64,000 bases of DNA from Ascaphus truei (Eukaryota > Chordata > Amphibia > Anura > Ascaphidae), in contig CM071568.1 in the NCBI GenBank assembly GCA_036426205.1, positions 305,049,027-305,113,026 on the forward strand, written 5' to 3'. A model generated the notes under the pieces. The model worked only from the letters and a program-made list of their open reading frames with translations, was not told the DNA's origin and searched no databases. Of this stretch, positions 32,248 through 43,278 are shown piece after piece. A program made the translations under genes and the position numbers. The first letter of the stretch is position 1; every line of letters starts with the position of its first letter.

Positions 32248-33663
32248 TGTGGCGGGTTCCGTAGCCGGCCTGTTTAATAAAGGTGGGCCCGGCGGCTGCC
32301 CCTGAAAACCATATGGTATGGGCTGAGTGTGTCAGCTCTTGGTCAAATATTGTACCTTACTGTGTTGCCTGTAATTTTGTTCCTCTGTTATACTGTCCCC
32401 CCATAGGGTTATAAACTAGAAAAACTGTGTATGTGGGGTTAACGGTGTAAGCCCAGTGGGCCACTTAATGCATTATCTGTGTATTCCCTTGTCTCATGGG
32501 CCTGCGACTGCCGTACAAAACTTGTAAGTGGGCTGCCTTGTATGGGTGGCCTCTTATGAGAAATAGCTGCAGGGCAGGGGCTTTGGAAATGAGGAAATGG
32601 GGGGGTAATATTTTAACCTGTCTTGCCTGCCAGCAAGGTATTCTTAGCTGGTTGTCTTAGAGAAGAGGTTTTAGAACCTACATGATAGGTGAGGATGGTG
32701 GAATGCAAGCTGTGGTATAAATGTTTGGTTCTCTGTGTGTAAAACTGCCAATGCATTGTGTTTGTCCTGTGATTTAAACCCAGGTTGGTGACAAAAGGCA
32801 GTGTGAATTAGCACGTGAATTACATGTGAATTAGCATTCAATGCCACAGCTCAGATAGGAATCCAAGCCCAAATCTCCCCCATTTATTCCCTTATAAGTA
32901 TAAGGTCCCCCAAAGTATATTCTGTAAGGAAGAGTACTTATAATTGTGTTTCAATGTTTACTACTGTATAAGGTCAATACAGAAGCACAGGCATTTGGAA
33001 GATGCTAGCTAGTTTGCATAGAATCCAAGTTCAAAGAGGAGAGGAATGGCCAAGAGGAGGAAAACCATTTGGTGAGCAGAATATTCAGATTAGGATCTTT
33101 GTTTTACGTAGACACCGCAGAGCCAGGGAAAAACGGCCCTGTATGTCAAAACTGATAAGCAAGTTTCTATTGGCAAGTTTGGAATTATCCCTCCTATCAG
33201 TGAATGCGTAATTCAATCCTGCGTAATTGGCGATATACTCCTCAATGATTTAGATAGGAATCCAGCCTATATAACAGCGTGCAGTAAAAGCAGCTCTCTC
33301 TCTTTTCCTGTTGGAGATCTGAAGACAAGACGGTGCTGGCAGGCCTCTCAAGGTGCTTCGTGAAAGAGCTATCACACAGGGGAAGCATGGGGAGGCTAGC
33401 CAGCAAGCTGGATTACGGTTCAAGGAGCCCAGAACCAGGGCCCTATCAAGGTAAGCCTTTGTGGACAGCAGGCGCCTGCACTAGGTCAAGTGGAAAGGGT
33501 AGATCTCCTTCCCCAGACCCCAGTAAGTGATATTCTGTTTTTCTTGTATCTGTGTGTTTCCGAGGTCTTATCCGAATAAAACCGCAATTTATTTTACTGC
33601 CTGTTTTGCCTTGTGACTGATCCCTATAATATAAAGGGTTATTTGGCCTGCCCTACCGTGACA
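32248..33663 (+). mobile_element. Solo LTR S2, B2 copy
   Basis: Noisy counterpart of 26628-28058 at the same relative site, so it was duplicated with the block. The TATA motif (TATATAA) near 33268 and AATAAA near 33575 are retained. Confidence 0.7.
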
Positions 33664-33689
33664 GTATTACTTGCTACTGGTATATTGCC

Positions 33690-34925
33690 CAACCCTCTTT
33701 GAACAATCACAGTTTATCTCATGTGAATCCTCATGTGTGTAAGGAGGCTGATCCTCTGGTGAAAAGATTTCACCACACTATGACATGGAAATGGTTTCTC
33801 CCGTGTATGAACCTGTGGTGGGTGAGAAGGTGGCTCATTAGAAGAAAAGCTTTTCCCACATTGTACATGTGAATAGTTCTCCCCTGTAGAGTCATCTGAG
33901 TGTGTATGAGGAGGAGACTGCTCTAACTATGAATGTTTTCACACACACTGTACATGTGAATGGTTTCTCCCATGTATGAATCCGCTCATGGATGAGGATC
34001 CGCCTTGAGAAAAACTTTTTACTACACTCTGCAATAGTGAATGGTTCTCTCCAGTATGAGTCATCTGGTGGCTGAGGAGGTGGTCTTTAGAACTGAATTG
34101 TTTACCACACATCTGACATGTGAATGGTTTTTCTCCTCTATGAGTCATCTGGTGTATGAGGAGACTGCTCTTAACTGTGAATGTTTCCCACACTCTGGCC
34201 ATGTGAATGGTTTTTCTCCTCTATGAGTCATCTGGTGTATGTGTAGAGGAGAATGCTCTTAACTATGAATGGTTTTCCACAAACTGTACATGTGAATGGT
34301 TTCTTTCTCCCCTGTATGAATACGCTCATGGATGAGGAGCTCCGCCTTCTGAGAAAAAATTTTACGTACACTCTGCACATGTGAATGGTTTTCTCCAGTA
34401 TGAGTCATCTGGTGTTGAGGAGGTGGCTCTTGAAACTGAATTGTTACACACTCTGAACAGGGGATGGTTTCTCCCCTGTATGAGTCTGCTTATGTTGACG
34501 GGTCGGCTTTAATACTAAATGTTTTCCCACACTCTGTACATGTGAATGGTTTTTTCCTCCTCATGAGTTCATGCTGGTGTATGAGGAGACTGCTCTTAAC
34601 TGTGGTGTTTCACACACTGTACATGTGAATGGTTTCTCCCCTGATAGAATCCGCTCATGGATGAGGAGCTCCGCCTTCTGAGAAAAGCTTTTACTACACT
34701 CTGCACATGTGAATGGTTTCTCTCCAGTATGAGTCATCTGGTGTCTGAGGAGGTGGCTCTTAGAAATGAATTGTTTACCACACTCTGAACAGGGGAATGG
34801 TTTCTCCCCTGTATGAGTCTGCTCATGTTTGAGGAGTCGGCTCTTAATACTAAATTGTTTCCCACACTCTGCACATGTGAATGGTTTCTCTCCAGTATTT
34901 CCGGTTTCTGTCCAGCAGACAAAAT
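33690..34925 (-). pseudogene. C2H2 zinc-finger exon, partly intact
   Basis: The minus strand holds about fourteen finger periods. From about 34905 down to 34640 three consecutive fingers are intact: [21 protein letters not shown], then [21 protein letters not shown], then [19 protein letters not shown], joined by TGEKPF linkers. Below 34600 single-base indels break the frame, which coincides with the noisy zone. Such tandem fingers bind DNA, usually as transcription repressors in vertebrates. No KRAB or other effector domain is seen, and the 5' side at 34926 runs into a LINE tail. The gene may be truncated, or broken only by assembly error. Confidence 0.75.
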
Positions 34926-34929
34926 GTTT

Positions 34930-35000
34930 CGACCACAATGTGTAATAACTGATGCTTTACCTTGTAAAACAAATCAATAAAAACAAAGTTAAAAAAAAAA
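34930..35000 (+). mobile_element. L1-type 3' tail with A-run
   Basis: CAATAAAAACAAAGTT followed by an A-run resembles the polyadenylated end of a LINE inserted at the zinc-finger exon boundary. Confidence 0.4.
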
Positions 35001-37963
35001 ACATACATGCAATTAGGATCAAAACAGGCGAAACATTCCCCAACCCCAAAAACAATAGTGGAAGAGTTTTAAACACATTGATGAACAGTTAACAGTGGGG
35101 AGGTGACTCATAACCCCAAAGAAAGATGAGCGGTACATTGCAGGTGTTCCTGAGGACGCGGCACTACCGAAATTGGACAGATGGAGCGCGAGGCTGACAG
35201 GAAGGATTTCACACTAAAGGAACTAACAAGGGTCATCAAAAACCTAAAGGCCTCTAGAGCCCCGCGGCCGGATTGGTTCTCCACCTTTAGATACATGTGA
35301 AATTCGTAGGGATCTTGGCCCAACACATGCTAGATTATTCATGGGGGGGTTTCTTGGCGGGAGAGCCTTGCACGGAAACAGAGCTCCAGACGTCGATTTT
35401 CATTGATTCATGAAGAGTATAAAGATCCCACAATTGCCAAGCTACGGCCCAATATCGTTGATTCAATTCGGACGTAAAATTTACTCTAAATTACTGGCCA
35501 ATAAGATTGAGCGTGTCCTGCAACGAGGTGATCACCAGGATACACGTTGGCGGCTTCATTAGAGATAGACAAGCGGCTGACAATACCAGAAGGATTGTAG
35601 ATATTATTGACTTTGTTAATGCCAACAGGATCCGGGGACTGGTGTTAAGCTTAGACGCGGAGAAAGCCTATGACAGGATAGACTGGCCATATATGGAGTC
35701 AATGCTTGGGGCATCCGGGTTCGGGGGTAACATTTTAAGGGCAATAAAAGCATTATACACAGGCCCGGCAGCCAGGGCGATTCATCAAGGCTTCCCATCA
35801 GAGCTGTTTAAAATTAAAAGTGGTACCAGACAGGGCTGCCCACTATCGCCCTTGTTGTTCACCTTATGCGTGGAACCGCTAGCGGCACAGATTCGTATTA
35901 ATCCGGATATAGCTGGAATCCAAATCCACACACAAGAACATAAAGTGGCTTTGTACGCGGATGACATTATTCTGACAATGACAAAGCCACTTACCTCGCT
36001 ACCCTGTTTGACCTACTGGAGAGATTCAACAGAATCTCTGGTTTTAAGATAAATCAGGCTAAATCAGAGGCGCTCATCTTGAACATCCCAAAAGAAACTG
36101 AGAAATTAATAGAAATTAACTTTAAGTTTAAGTGGCAGCCTAAGACTATAAAATACCTGGGGGTGTATCTCACAAAGCAGATAACCTCTCTTTACCAAGC
36201 AAATTATCTCAGTCTGCTGAGGGCCTTAAAGAAGGAACTCGGGGACTGGTCCGCATACGGAATCTCTTGGATTGGCAGAATTTATAGAATAAAGATGAAC
36301 CTTCTTCCCCGCCTATTATATCTGTTCCAAACTCTACCGATACCTGTGTTGAGATATGAGATCAGGGAGTTGCAAAATCACAAAGTTTATATGGAAAAAC
36401 AAAAGACCACGGGTAAAAGCAAAAATCATGCAAAGACCTAGAGAAGCTGGGGGCTTGGCGGTGCCGTGCTTGTCTTATTATAAAGCAGCGCAATTATGCA
36501 AAATTACACAATGGCATGGGGACCCAGAGCTGAGAAGGTGAGTGTCGCTAGAGAGGGAGCTGTGTGCCCTGCTGGAGCTCAGGGACTTAATTTGGTACCC
36601 TAAATCTAGATTAAAGGACTTAAAGGAGCCGCTGGCCTCCTTGCTCAACTCGGTGTCGGTCTGGGAGGCGGCCAAAAGTAATCGTTCAATGACCTCAAAA
36701 CACACTTTAATGACCCCTTTGTACGGCAATCCAGATTTTGCTCCGGGGTTAGAGGGCAAGAATTTCACGCTATGGTGGCAATTGGGGTTCAGGAGGCTGA
36801 AAGACCTGGAGGGGAGAAACATTATCAAATCATTTGACCAATTAAAGTCGGAAAAAGACATCCCCAACACAGAATTCCTTAGATACCTCCAGGTCTGGGC
36901 ATTTTATATCAAACACTCAGCAAGACCACCGCCAACTAATTTTGAAAAGCTCTGTGTGCGGGGCACCGACACACGGGTACTGATTTCTGCTTTGTAGAGA
37001 GATGTGATCGGAGCCAACAGGGATGGTACACGTAGACCCAGATTCATGACTCAGTGGGAGACAGATCTGACAGGGCCACTAGAAGACGAGGACTGGACGG
37101 AAATCTTTAAGGCAGCTGCCAGCAGCTCGATCTGCACGACTTTAAAGGAGAACTCATATAAAGTAATGATGAGGTGGTATCTCACCCCAGTTAGATTGGC
37201 TAAATTTATCCCAGGCAGTGCGGGGAAAGGGGGGAGCTGGTGCACATGCTGTGGTCCTGCCCACAAATCATACCCGTTTGGAGTCAAATTAGAGATTGGT
37301 TGCAGAGGATCTTGGGCCTCCCAATGCAGCTAGACCCGTGGCTGTTTCTGTTAAGCAACCCTACAAAAGAAGTGTCAAGATCGGGAAACAAATTAATTGC
37401 ACATTTTTGCAACGGCTATGAGGTGCGAGACCGCAGCATTGTGGAATCAGAATGCAATTCCATCAATAGGAAAAATTTGGAACAGGATTTGGTTTGTTTG
37501 CCAGATGGAAAAGTTGACGAGTTAGGTTAACGACACTGGCCCAAATTTCCAAAAGGTCTGGCTGCCCTGGGTGGCACAGACGGTTATCCAGGGGGTGAGC
37601 AATGCCACCGTCTGGCTCTGACAGGATCAGGCGAGTTCTCCTCTGATGGGCGGTGAGGGTCGGAGACGGAAGAACTAGGAGACGATAGTGGACACCCCCC
37701 ACAGGGACACTGAAGTGGGCGGGCACCCTCCTTACCCAGGGCTACGGAGTTAAAGAAAGGAGCGATCTCAGATCATCTGCACATGTTAGGATTGCCTCTG
37801 TGACACATCCCCCAAACCCCTCTCCCCCCTAATTCCTCACCTTCTTGTCCTTCCCATGTGTGTTTAGATGTTGTATGTCCATAATTGTTTTTTACGGTAC
37901 TTATTATATGAATGTATGCTATATACTTCAAACCCAATAAAATGAAAGTTTAAAAAAAAAACG
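35001..37963 (+). mobile_element. L1-group (Tx1-like) LINE, 5' truncated
   Basis: The end of the endonuclease-RT spacer (LKELTRVIKNLKASRA) near 35220 leads into RT. Motifs: GFIRDRQAADNTRRIVD, SLDAEKAYDRIDW near 35650, a GTRQGCPLSPLLF block near 35825, and YADDII near 35955. The L1 C-terminal region follows, with ISWIGRIYRIKMNLLPRLLY near 36260, GLAVPCLSYYKAAQ, and an HMLWSCPQIIPVW zinc-like segment near 37240. It ends with AATAAAATGAAAGTT and a poly-A run at 37963. Frameshifts near 35340, 35500, 36000, 36400 and 37230 make it inactive. The apurinic-type endonuclease and ORF1 are missing. Confidence 0.85.
35507..36052 (+). pseudogene. L1 reverse transcriptase core
   Basis: The longest uninterrupted L1 frame here, containing the fingers-palm motifs and the catalytic YADD. 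A frameshift follows after the YADD strand, before KINQAKSEALIL, which continues in another frame at 36045. Confidence 0.8.
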
Positions 37964-38480
37964 CATGTTGCACAGGTTGCATTTCTCCGCCATTGGAGTC
38001 AATGGCAGAAACACAATTTAAACAATTCCCCATACTCCGTTTCGTTGATCAGACAGGGTCGGGAATTGCCATGCAATCATGCCGGAGCGGTAACTGCAGG
38101 GTGGCCAAATCCCAGCCCTCTAGTTCTTACCGAACCAGAGATATGGGTTCCCAGTTTATCACTTAGCGTTTTCACCGCCTTGCGGCTTTCCTCCACCTTT
38201 GTGGTCAATGGCGTGGCCCTCATGGTGGGCGCGACCCTTTCCCGTGGCCATTGACCATCAGACCCGGTTAGGGTCGAGTAAGGGGTTTCCCCTGAGCTAG
38301 GGGCAAAAAGAATTAGACCACTACCTGCCCTAGGACCGGAGTTACAATTTTAATAGGTTTGAACTTGGCCGTGACCAAGTTCCCACAGCACTTTACTGAT
38401 TAAAGGCTCTTTCATTGAAATTGTATCCGCTTTCGGAGTTTGCGTTTTGGCTGGCAGCCAACTCGTCCTTGGAGAGCGGT
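37964..38480 (-). mobile_element. Gypsy LTR piece (3' side), minus orientation
   Basis: Same sequence as 50512-50705 plus 51291-51630. That copy continues to a TGTAGCG LTR start at 52862, which gives the orientation. It directly follows the L1 poly-A. It contains CCATTGACT-type palindromes and ends where the sequence TGTAAGAAATCC begins. Confidence 0.6.
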
Positions 38481-38998
38481 GTAAGAAATCCAATTTAGCA
38501 ATAATTATATTGTAATGAATGAATCTGTTATCAAAGGCAGAATGTTAAAGTATACAGTATAATAGTCTGGACTTTCCTTCATATCTATATATTATCTGAT
38601 TGTATATTCAGTTATTGTTACATGTGCAGTATTCTAAGTAAAAGGTCAGATCTATTCTGACAGACAGAATTGACCCAAAAGGTCAATTCGTGGCCTCAAG
38701 TTGTTGAACTGGGAAAAATGCTGCCATAAGACTTTTCAATTCAGTAAGTTTGAAACTACTTATATGTTCAGAAGTAGTTCATATGACATCAGTAATGTAG
38801 GTGAATACCATGTTGGGATATAACATTTTAAAGGCTGACTGGGTGGGTCTTTATGGATAAATACAGCAGTGAGCTTAGTGAGTTTAGGAAGGAAGGAAGG
38901 ATGAGGAGAAGATAGGCCAGAGGAAGAAAGATCAGGCCAGAGTAATGATATCATGAAGAGGAGAAAGAAATGTTAATACCTGGAGAGATTAGTCGGAT
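38481..38998. other. Unassigned 0.5-kb insert
   Basis: AT-rich sequence found once in the window, between a gypsy LTR piece and an L1 3' end. It starts TGTAAGAAATC, so an LTR is possible, but no matching end or polyadenylation signal is convincing. Confidence 0.35.
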
Positions 38999-39298
38999 AC
39001 GGAAGAACTAGGAGACGATAGTGGACACCCCCCCCCCCACGGGGACACTGAAGTGGGCGGGCACCCTCCTTACCCAGGGCTACGGAGTTAACGCAAGGAG
39101 CGATCTCAGATCATCTGCACATGTTAGGAGAGCCTCTGTGACACCTCCCCCAAACCCCTCCCCCCCAATTCCTCACCTTATTGTCATTCCCTTCCCATGT
39201 CTGTTTAGATGTTGTATGTCCATAATTGTTTTTTACGGTACTTATTATATGAATGTATGCTATATAGTTAAAACCCAATAATATGAAAGTTAAAAAAA
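38999..39298 (+). mobile_element. L1 3' UTR fragment
   Basis: Matches the last 300 bp of the L1 at 37663-37963, including a C-run, CATAATTGTTTTTTACGG and the A-tail. It is again followed at once by the gypsy LTR sequence. Confidence 0.75.
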
Positions 39299-39360
39299 AA
39301 CGCATGTTGCACAGGTTGCATTTCTCCGCCTTTGGAGTCCATGGCAGAAACACAATTGAA

Positions 39361-40030
39361 CTTAAAGTGATTTGTTACCGGCGCTAACCCATTGCTCCTG
39401 AGGAAGTTGTCTAGTACGACGAAACGCGTAGAGCCACTTTCATTGCTGCAGCTGCTCTTTCTACTGAAGGCTTCAGAGTTGCTGAGTTCCCCCACCGTTT
39501 GCCTCCAAGACCGGATGCCGTCACCCCAACAGCGGATGTGACGTCAGACGCCATCTCCCACCCGGTCTGTTGTGAGTCTAAGGAGAAGATCCCCGGTGAG
39601 CTGCTCCACACTGAACCAGCACTCCATTTGCCTCAAGTAAAGCCTTATGTGAACTATGATTATGTACACAATGTGAGTACAATTCCTAAAATTTGTTGTT
39701 TGTTTATAAATTTTATGCACGATCGACACTATGGTCTGCCTTTCTTTTGCATGTCTCTGATCCACTCACATCTACTGACGTCTGAGCTGAGGTGCTGATT
39801 TCTTATGCTGTAAACCTGGGCTGTTGTTCCTGAAGATCCTGACACCTTTCTACCTGCTGTGTAGATCAATGCTTTTTACCTTTTGACCTGCTGTAAGTAG
39901 GCATTGCTATAGAGCCAAGACATACATGTTTTATCCAGATTGAAAAGAACTTATTACACTATTGTATGCATTTATTTTTTATTTTTCATGGTGTATCCCT
40001 GCTATCTTCGCTCCCTTCCCATCCCGGACA
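39361..40030 (+). mobile_element. PLE terminal-region insertion with 15-bp target duplication
   Basis: Flanked on both sides by AGAAACACAATTGAA (39346-39360 and 40031-40045). The uninserted form at 37964-38060 reads through. Near its left end is a hammerhead-like hairpin ending GAAACGCGTAGAG, and further on CAGCGGATGTGACGTC, whose complement occurs beside the hairpin of the PLE at 47448. No coding region is present, so this is a non-coding PLE-derived copy. Confidence 0.65.
39398..39430 (+). ncRNA. Hammerhead-like hairpin (copy c)
   Basis: CTGAGGA, A, GTTGT/ACGAC stem with a CTAGT loop, then GAAACGCGTAG. It matches the conserved CUGANGA and GAAA boxes; only the unpaired A before the stem departs from the hammerhead model. 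Confidence 0.45.
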
Positions 40031-40544
40031 AGAAACACAATTGAAACAATTCCCCATACTCCGTTTGGTTGATCAGAGAGGGTCGGGAATTGCCATGCAA
40101 TCATGCCGGAGCGGTGACTGCAGGGTAGCCAAATCCCAGCCCTCTAGTTCTTACCGAACCCGAGATATGGGTTCCCAGTTTATGCAGTTTTTCACTTTGC
40201 GTTTTCACCGCCTCGCGGCTTTCCTACACCATTGTGGTCAATGGCGTGGCCCTCGTGGTGGGCGCGACCCTTTCCCGTGGCCATTGACCATCGGACCCGG
40301 TTAGGGTCAAGTAAGGGGTTTCCCCTGAGCTAGGGGCAAAAAAAATTAGACCACTACCTGCCCGAGGACCAGAGTTACAATTTTAATAGGTTTGAACTTG
40401 GCCGTGACCAAGTTCCCACGGCACTTTACTGATTAAAGGCACTTTCATTGAAATTGAATCCGCTTTCGGAGTTTGCGGTTTGGCTGGCAGCCAACTCGTC
40501 CTTGGAGAGCGGAATCGAGGAATCCCCATTGAAAGACATTACGA

Positions 40545-40748
40545 CAGGCCTGCAAAACTCGTAAAGCGAGAAGGGCCGAACTGCTCCAAGGAAAAAAAAT
40601 TTGGGCCGCACGGGTAAAATCATCATCATAATCTCTCCTCCAGCACCTTTCATCATCCTCATATCTCCCCCAGAACCCCTCATTATCAACCTTTGCGATA
40701 CTCCCCATCTATCTCTCATACCCCCATCTCTCCCCCTCCCCCACAGGC
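40545..40748 (+). mobile_element. hAT-type non-autonomous element, internally deleted
   Basis: Starts CAGGCCTGCAAAACTCGTAA and ends CAGGCCTG, flanked by CATTACGA and CATTACGC, an 8-bp duplication with one change. It shares its left part with 51650-52415 but lacks the middle and most of the right end. Confidence 0.65.
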
Positions 40749-40985
40749 CTGCATTACGCCATTCATTTCAATGGAGCAGCTCCGCTCCTCCTCTCAGGCG
40801 CCACCTGCTGGTCTTCTCAGGTATCGGGCTCAAAACGGTGAAATCTCCATAGATTCCTATGGAGCTTCAATGGCGCCTTATGGAACCGGTTGCAAATGGA
40901 GGGTGAAAAGGCGGGAAGGGGAACAAAGGGTCATAAATACACAAACACCATTAACCCTTTCCCTTAACACTTCTCCATACAGACA
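40749..40985 (-). mobile_element. Gypsy LTR piece (middle part)
   Basis: Matches 52416-52620, with the palindromic word CATTTCAATGG and the GGCGCCACCTGCTGGTC motif. It continues the LTR interrupted by the hAT element. Confidence 0.6.
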
Positions 40986-41041
40986 CACTACATTACAATG
41001 AATTTCCCTTAATAATCCTAACTGATCTTACAATCTAAATC

Positions 41042-41216
41042 AGGCCTGCCCAACTTGTAAAGTGAGAAGGGCCGAACTGCTCCAAGGAAAAAAAATTGGG
41101 GCCGCACGGGTTAAATCATCATCATCATAATCATCATCTCTCCTCCAGCACTTCTCCATCATCATCATCATCTTCATCTCCCCCAGAACCCCTCACTATC
41201 AACCAATAGGTTGAAC
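41042..41216 (+). mobile_element. hAT-type element, left end
   Basis: CAGGCCTGCCCAACTTGTAA start, GGGCCGCACGGGTTAAATC and a CAT-repeat-rich body. Its right end is missing where the gypsy internal region begins. Confidence 0.6.
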
Positions 41217-41238
41217 AAATCAATACGGGATCTGCTGG

Positions 41239-41949
41239 GTGGAGGGCTATGAGGCCAAGACTTACCAATGCCTGCTGGACCTCATCTTTCAGGAGCAGCT
41301 CATGCAGCAGTGCCCGCCGGCGGTGAGGGCTTGGGTGTATGACAAAAAGCCCAAGACTTACACAGAGGCGGCAAGGCTTGCATTTGACTATGTGGTAAGC
41401 CGAGCCCAGATGACCTCCAAGGCACCAGCCAAGGCGGCAGTGGCAGCGGCACCGGCCAAAAAGTCTGCCAGTACCCCCCAATGGACTCAGAGGCCGCCTG
41501 TGGGCAGCAGTCCACAGAAGGCGGGAGAGCTCCAGCATGAGCGCCGGTGCTACTGCACCGACACACTTTATTCGAGCAAATACCCAGTATGTACCTCGCA
41601 GATACCTGGAATGCGCCGCTCCTCACCTCTGACAAGCCACAAGACATATCACATTAACATGTTGAAGGAATACAGAGCACCGAGTATGGGAGCAGTAATG
41701 GCCATTTGTAGCCCACTGCTGGAGGATCCGGCGAGCAATGCTCTGCCTGACCTCCTAGGGGAGGCTAGGCAGGGAAACACTGTGGAGCAGGTAGAGATAG
41801 GGGCACAGTTGAGTGCTAGGCAAAAGGGAGAAGCCAGGGACATGCTAGCTCAGTTTAGTGCCCTCTTCACTGACATGCCAGGGACCACACGTCTCACAAA
41901 ACACCCAGTGCACACAGGGTACCTGCAGCCTCTGCATAAACACGCTTAA
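41239..41949 (+). pseudogene. SCAN-like gag fused by deletion to the pre-RT region
   Basis: 236 codons. Residues about 1-55 carry the SCAN signature: a LLDLIFQEQLMQQCPPAVRA stretch, W, then a KPKTYTEAARLAFDYV stretch. Residues about 60-100 are Ala/Lys/Pro-rich. Near residue 135 a KTYHINMLKEY motif resembles the C-terminal end of gypsy integrase. Residues 150-236 are the usual spacer before RT (EQVEIGAQLS, LFTDMPGTT). The frame ends at TAA 41947-41949, but the same frame continues into RT, so this is one substitution in a longer polyprotein. The Met at 41239 is internal; the true gag start is lost. Confidence 0.65.
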
Positions 41950-43270
41950 AGAGTGTCAGCAGAGGTCAAGACAAGTATGGAGAGGGAGATAGAGGAGATG
42001 CTGACCCTAGGGGTAATTACTCCGTCCCAGAGCCCTTGGGCAAGTCCGGTAGTCCTAGTCCCTAAGAAGGACAAGACCACCCGGTTTTGTGTGGACTACC
42101 GGTTGCTCAACGCTGGGACGGTGTCAGATGCTTACCCAATGCCCCGCATGGATGAGTTACTGGATGAACTCATGGGGGCAAAGTATCTGACCACCATGGA
42201 TTTGAGCAAAGGCTATTGGCAAATCCCACTGACCCTGGAGGCTAGGGAGAAGTCAGCATTCATCACTCCAAGTGGCCTCTATGAGTTTTTTGGTGATGCC
42301 ATTTGGGATGAAGAATGCCCCGGCTACCTTCCAACGCCTGGTCAATAGGTTACTGGAAGGGATGCAGAGCTATGCCAGGGCTTACTTAGATGACATTGCT
42401 GTCTTTAGTAATTCCTGGGAATCCCACTTAGGACATGTAGCTGCGGTGCTGAATAGGATTAGGGAGGCTGGGCTGACCTTGAAACCCACTAAGTGTATGG
42501 TAGGGATGGCAGAAGTCCTGTACTTAGGGCACAGGGTGGGTGGAGGGCACCTCAAACCAGAGCCAGCCAAGGTAGAAGCCATAGTTCAGTGGCTTGTTCC
42601 AAAAACCAAGAAACAGGTCATGGCATTTTTGGTCACCGCAGGGTACTATAGGAAGTTTGTCCCACAGTACAGTGCCGTGGCCAAACCCCTGACTGATTTG
42701 ACTAAGAAGCAACTGCCTGTGCTTATTACCTGGACTCCTGCCTGTGAAACTGCTTTCCAGGCTCTGAAAACTGCGCTTGCTGGAGCCCCCATACTGGCTG
42801 CCCCAGACTATACCAAGCATTTTCTCATTCAGACTGATGCCTCAGACTTTGGTGTTGGGGCTGTATTGAGCCTGGTGGGGGACGACGGCAAAGAGCACCC
42901 TGTGGTGTATCTCAGTCGCAAACTGCTCCCCAGGGAGGTGGCATATGCCACCATTGAGAAGGAGTGCTTGGCCATTGTGTGGGCACTCAAAAAGCTCCAG
43001 CCCTATGTATATGGGAGTGCTTTCACCGTCATCACAGACCACAATCCCCTGAGTTGGCTACAGAGGGTATCAGGGGAAAATGCCAAGTTGCTGAGATGGA
43101 GCTTAGCTTTGCAAGAATTTGAATTTACCATTCAGCACAAAAAGGGCAGTGAAAACAGCAATGCTGATGGACTTTCACGCCAGGACTATCCCTCTGAGAT
43201 TGAATTCATTAATGGTGCCAGCAGTGCCCCACTCCCCGTTAGGGCGAATGGGCCACAGGACACCCATTAA
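41950..43270 (+). pseudogene. Gypsy reverse transcriptase and RNase H
   Basis: RT blocks: VLVPKKDKTTRFCVDYRLLN, a LTTMDLSKGYWQIPL block, an MPFGMKNAPATFQRLV block and YLDDIAVFS near 42386. RNase H contains QTDASDFGVGAVLS near 42833, a TIEKECLAIVWALKK block and TDHNPLSWL near 43030, and ends with HKKGSENSNADGLSR. One extra T in the TTTTTT run near 42285 shifts the frame, and the TAA before 41950 is the only other break, so this is one of the best preserved retroelement cores in the window. It stops at TAA 43268-43270. Confidence 0.85.
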
Positions 43271-43278
43271 GAAGGGGA
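43266..43278 (+). other. Polypurine tract
   Basis: AAGAAGGGGAGG immediately before TGTAGAGGG, the LTR start. Confidence 0.65.

Larger units (their letters stand above)
39299..40544 (-). mobile_element. Gypsy LTR piece split by a PLE
   Basis: 39301-39360 and 40046-40544 together match the continuous sequence at 37964-38480. The 670-bp insert between them is a separate element with its own target duplication. Confidence 0.65.
41217..43278 (+). mobile_element. Gmr1-like Ty3/gypsy element with SCAN-like gag, internally deleted
   Basis: The order is a SCAN-like capsid segment, a short linker, an integrase-tail-like segment, RT, RNase H, a polypurine tract and the 3' LTR. No integrase follows RNase H. 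In Gmr1-like elements integrase lies before RT, which explains this layout. The gag C-terminus, protease and most of the integrase appear deleted between about 41520 and 41620. Gmr1-like gag is regarded as the source of the vertebrate SCAN domain. Confidence 0.7.

Noticed and set aside
33690..34925. A complete functional zinc-finger gene
   Set aside because: Only three fingers near 34640-34905 are in frame; there is no start exon or effector domain and the rest is frameshifted.
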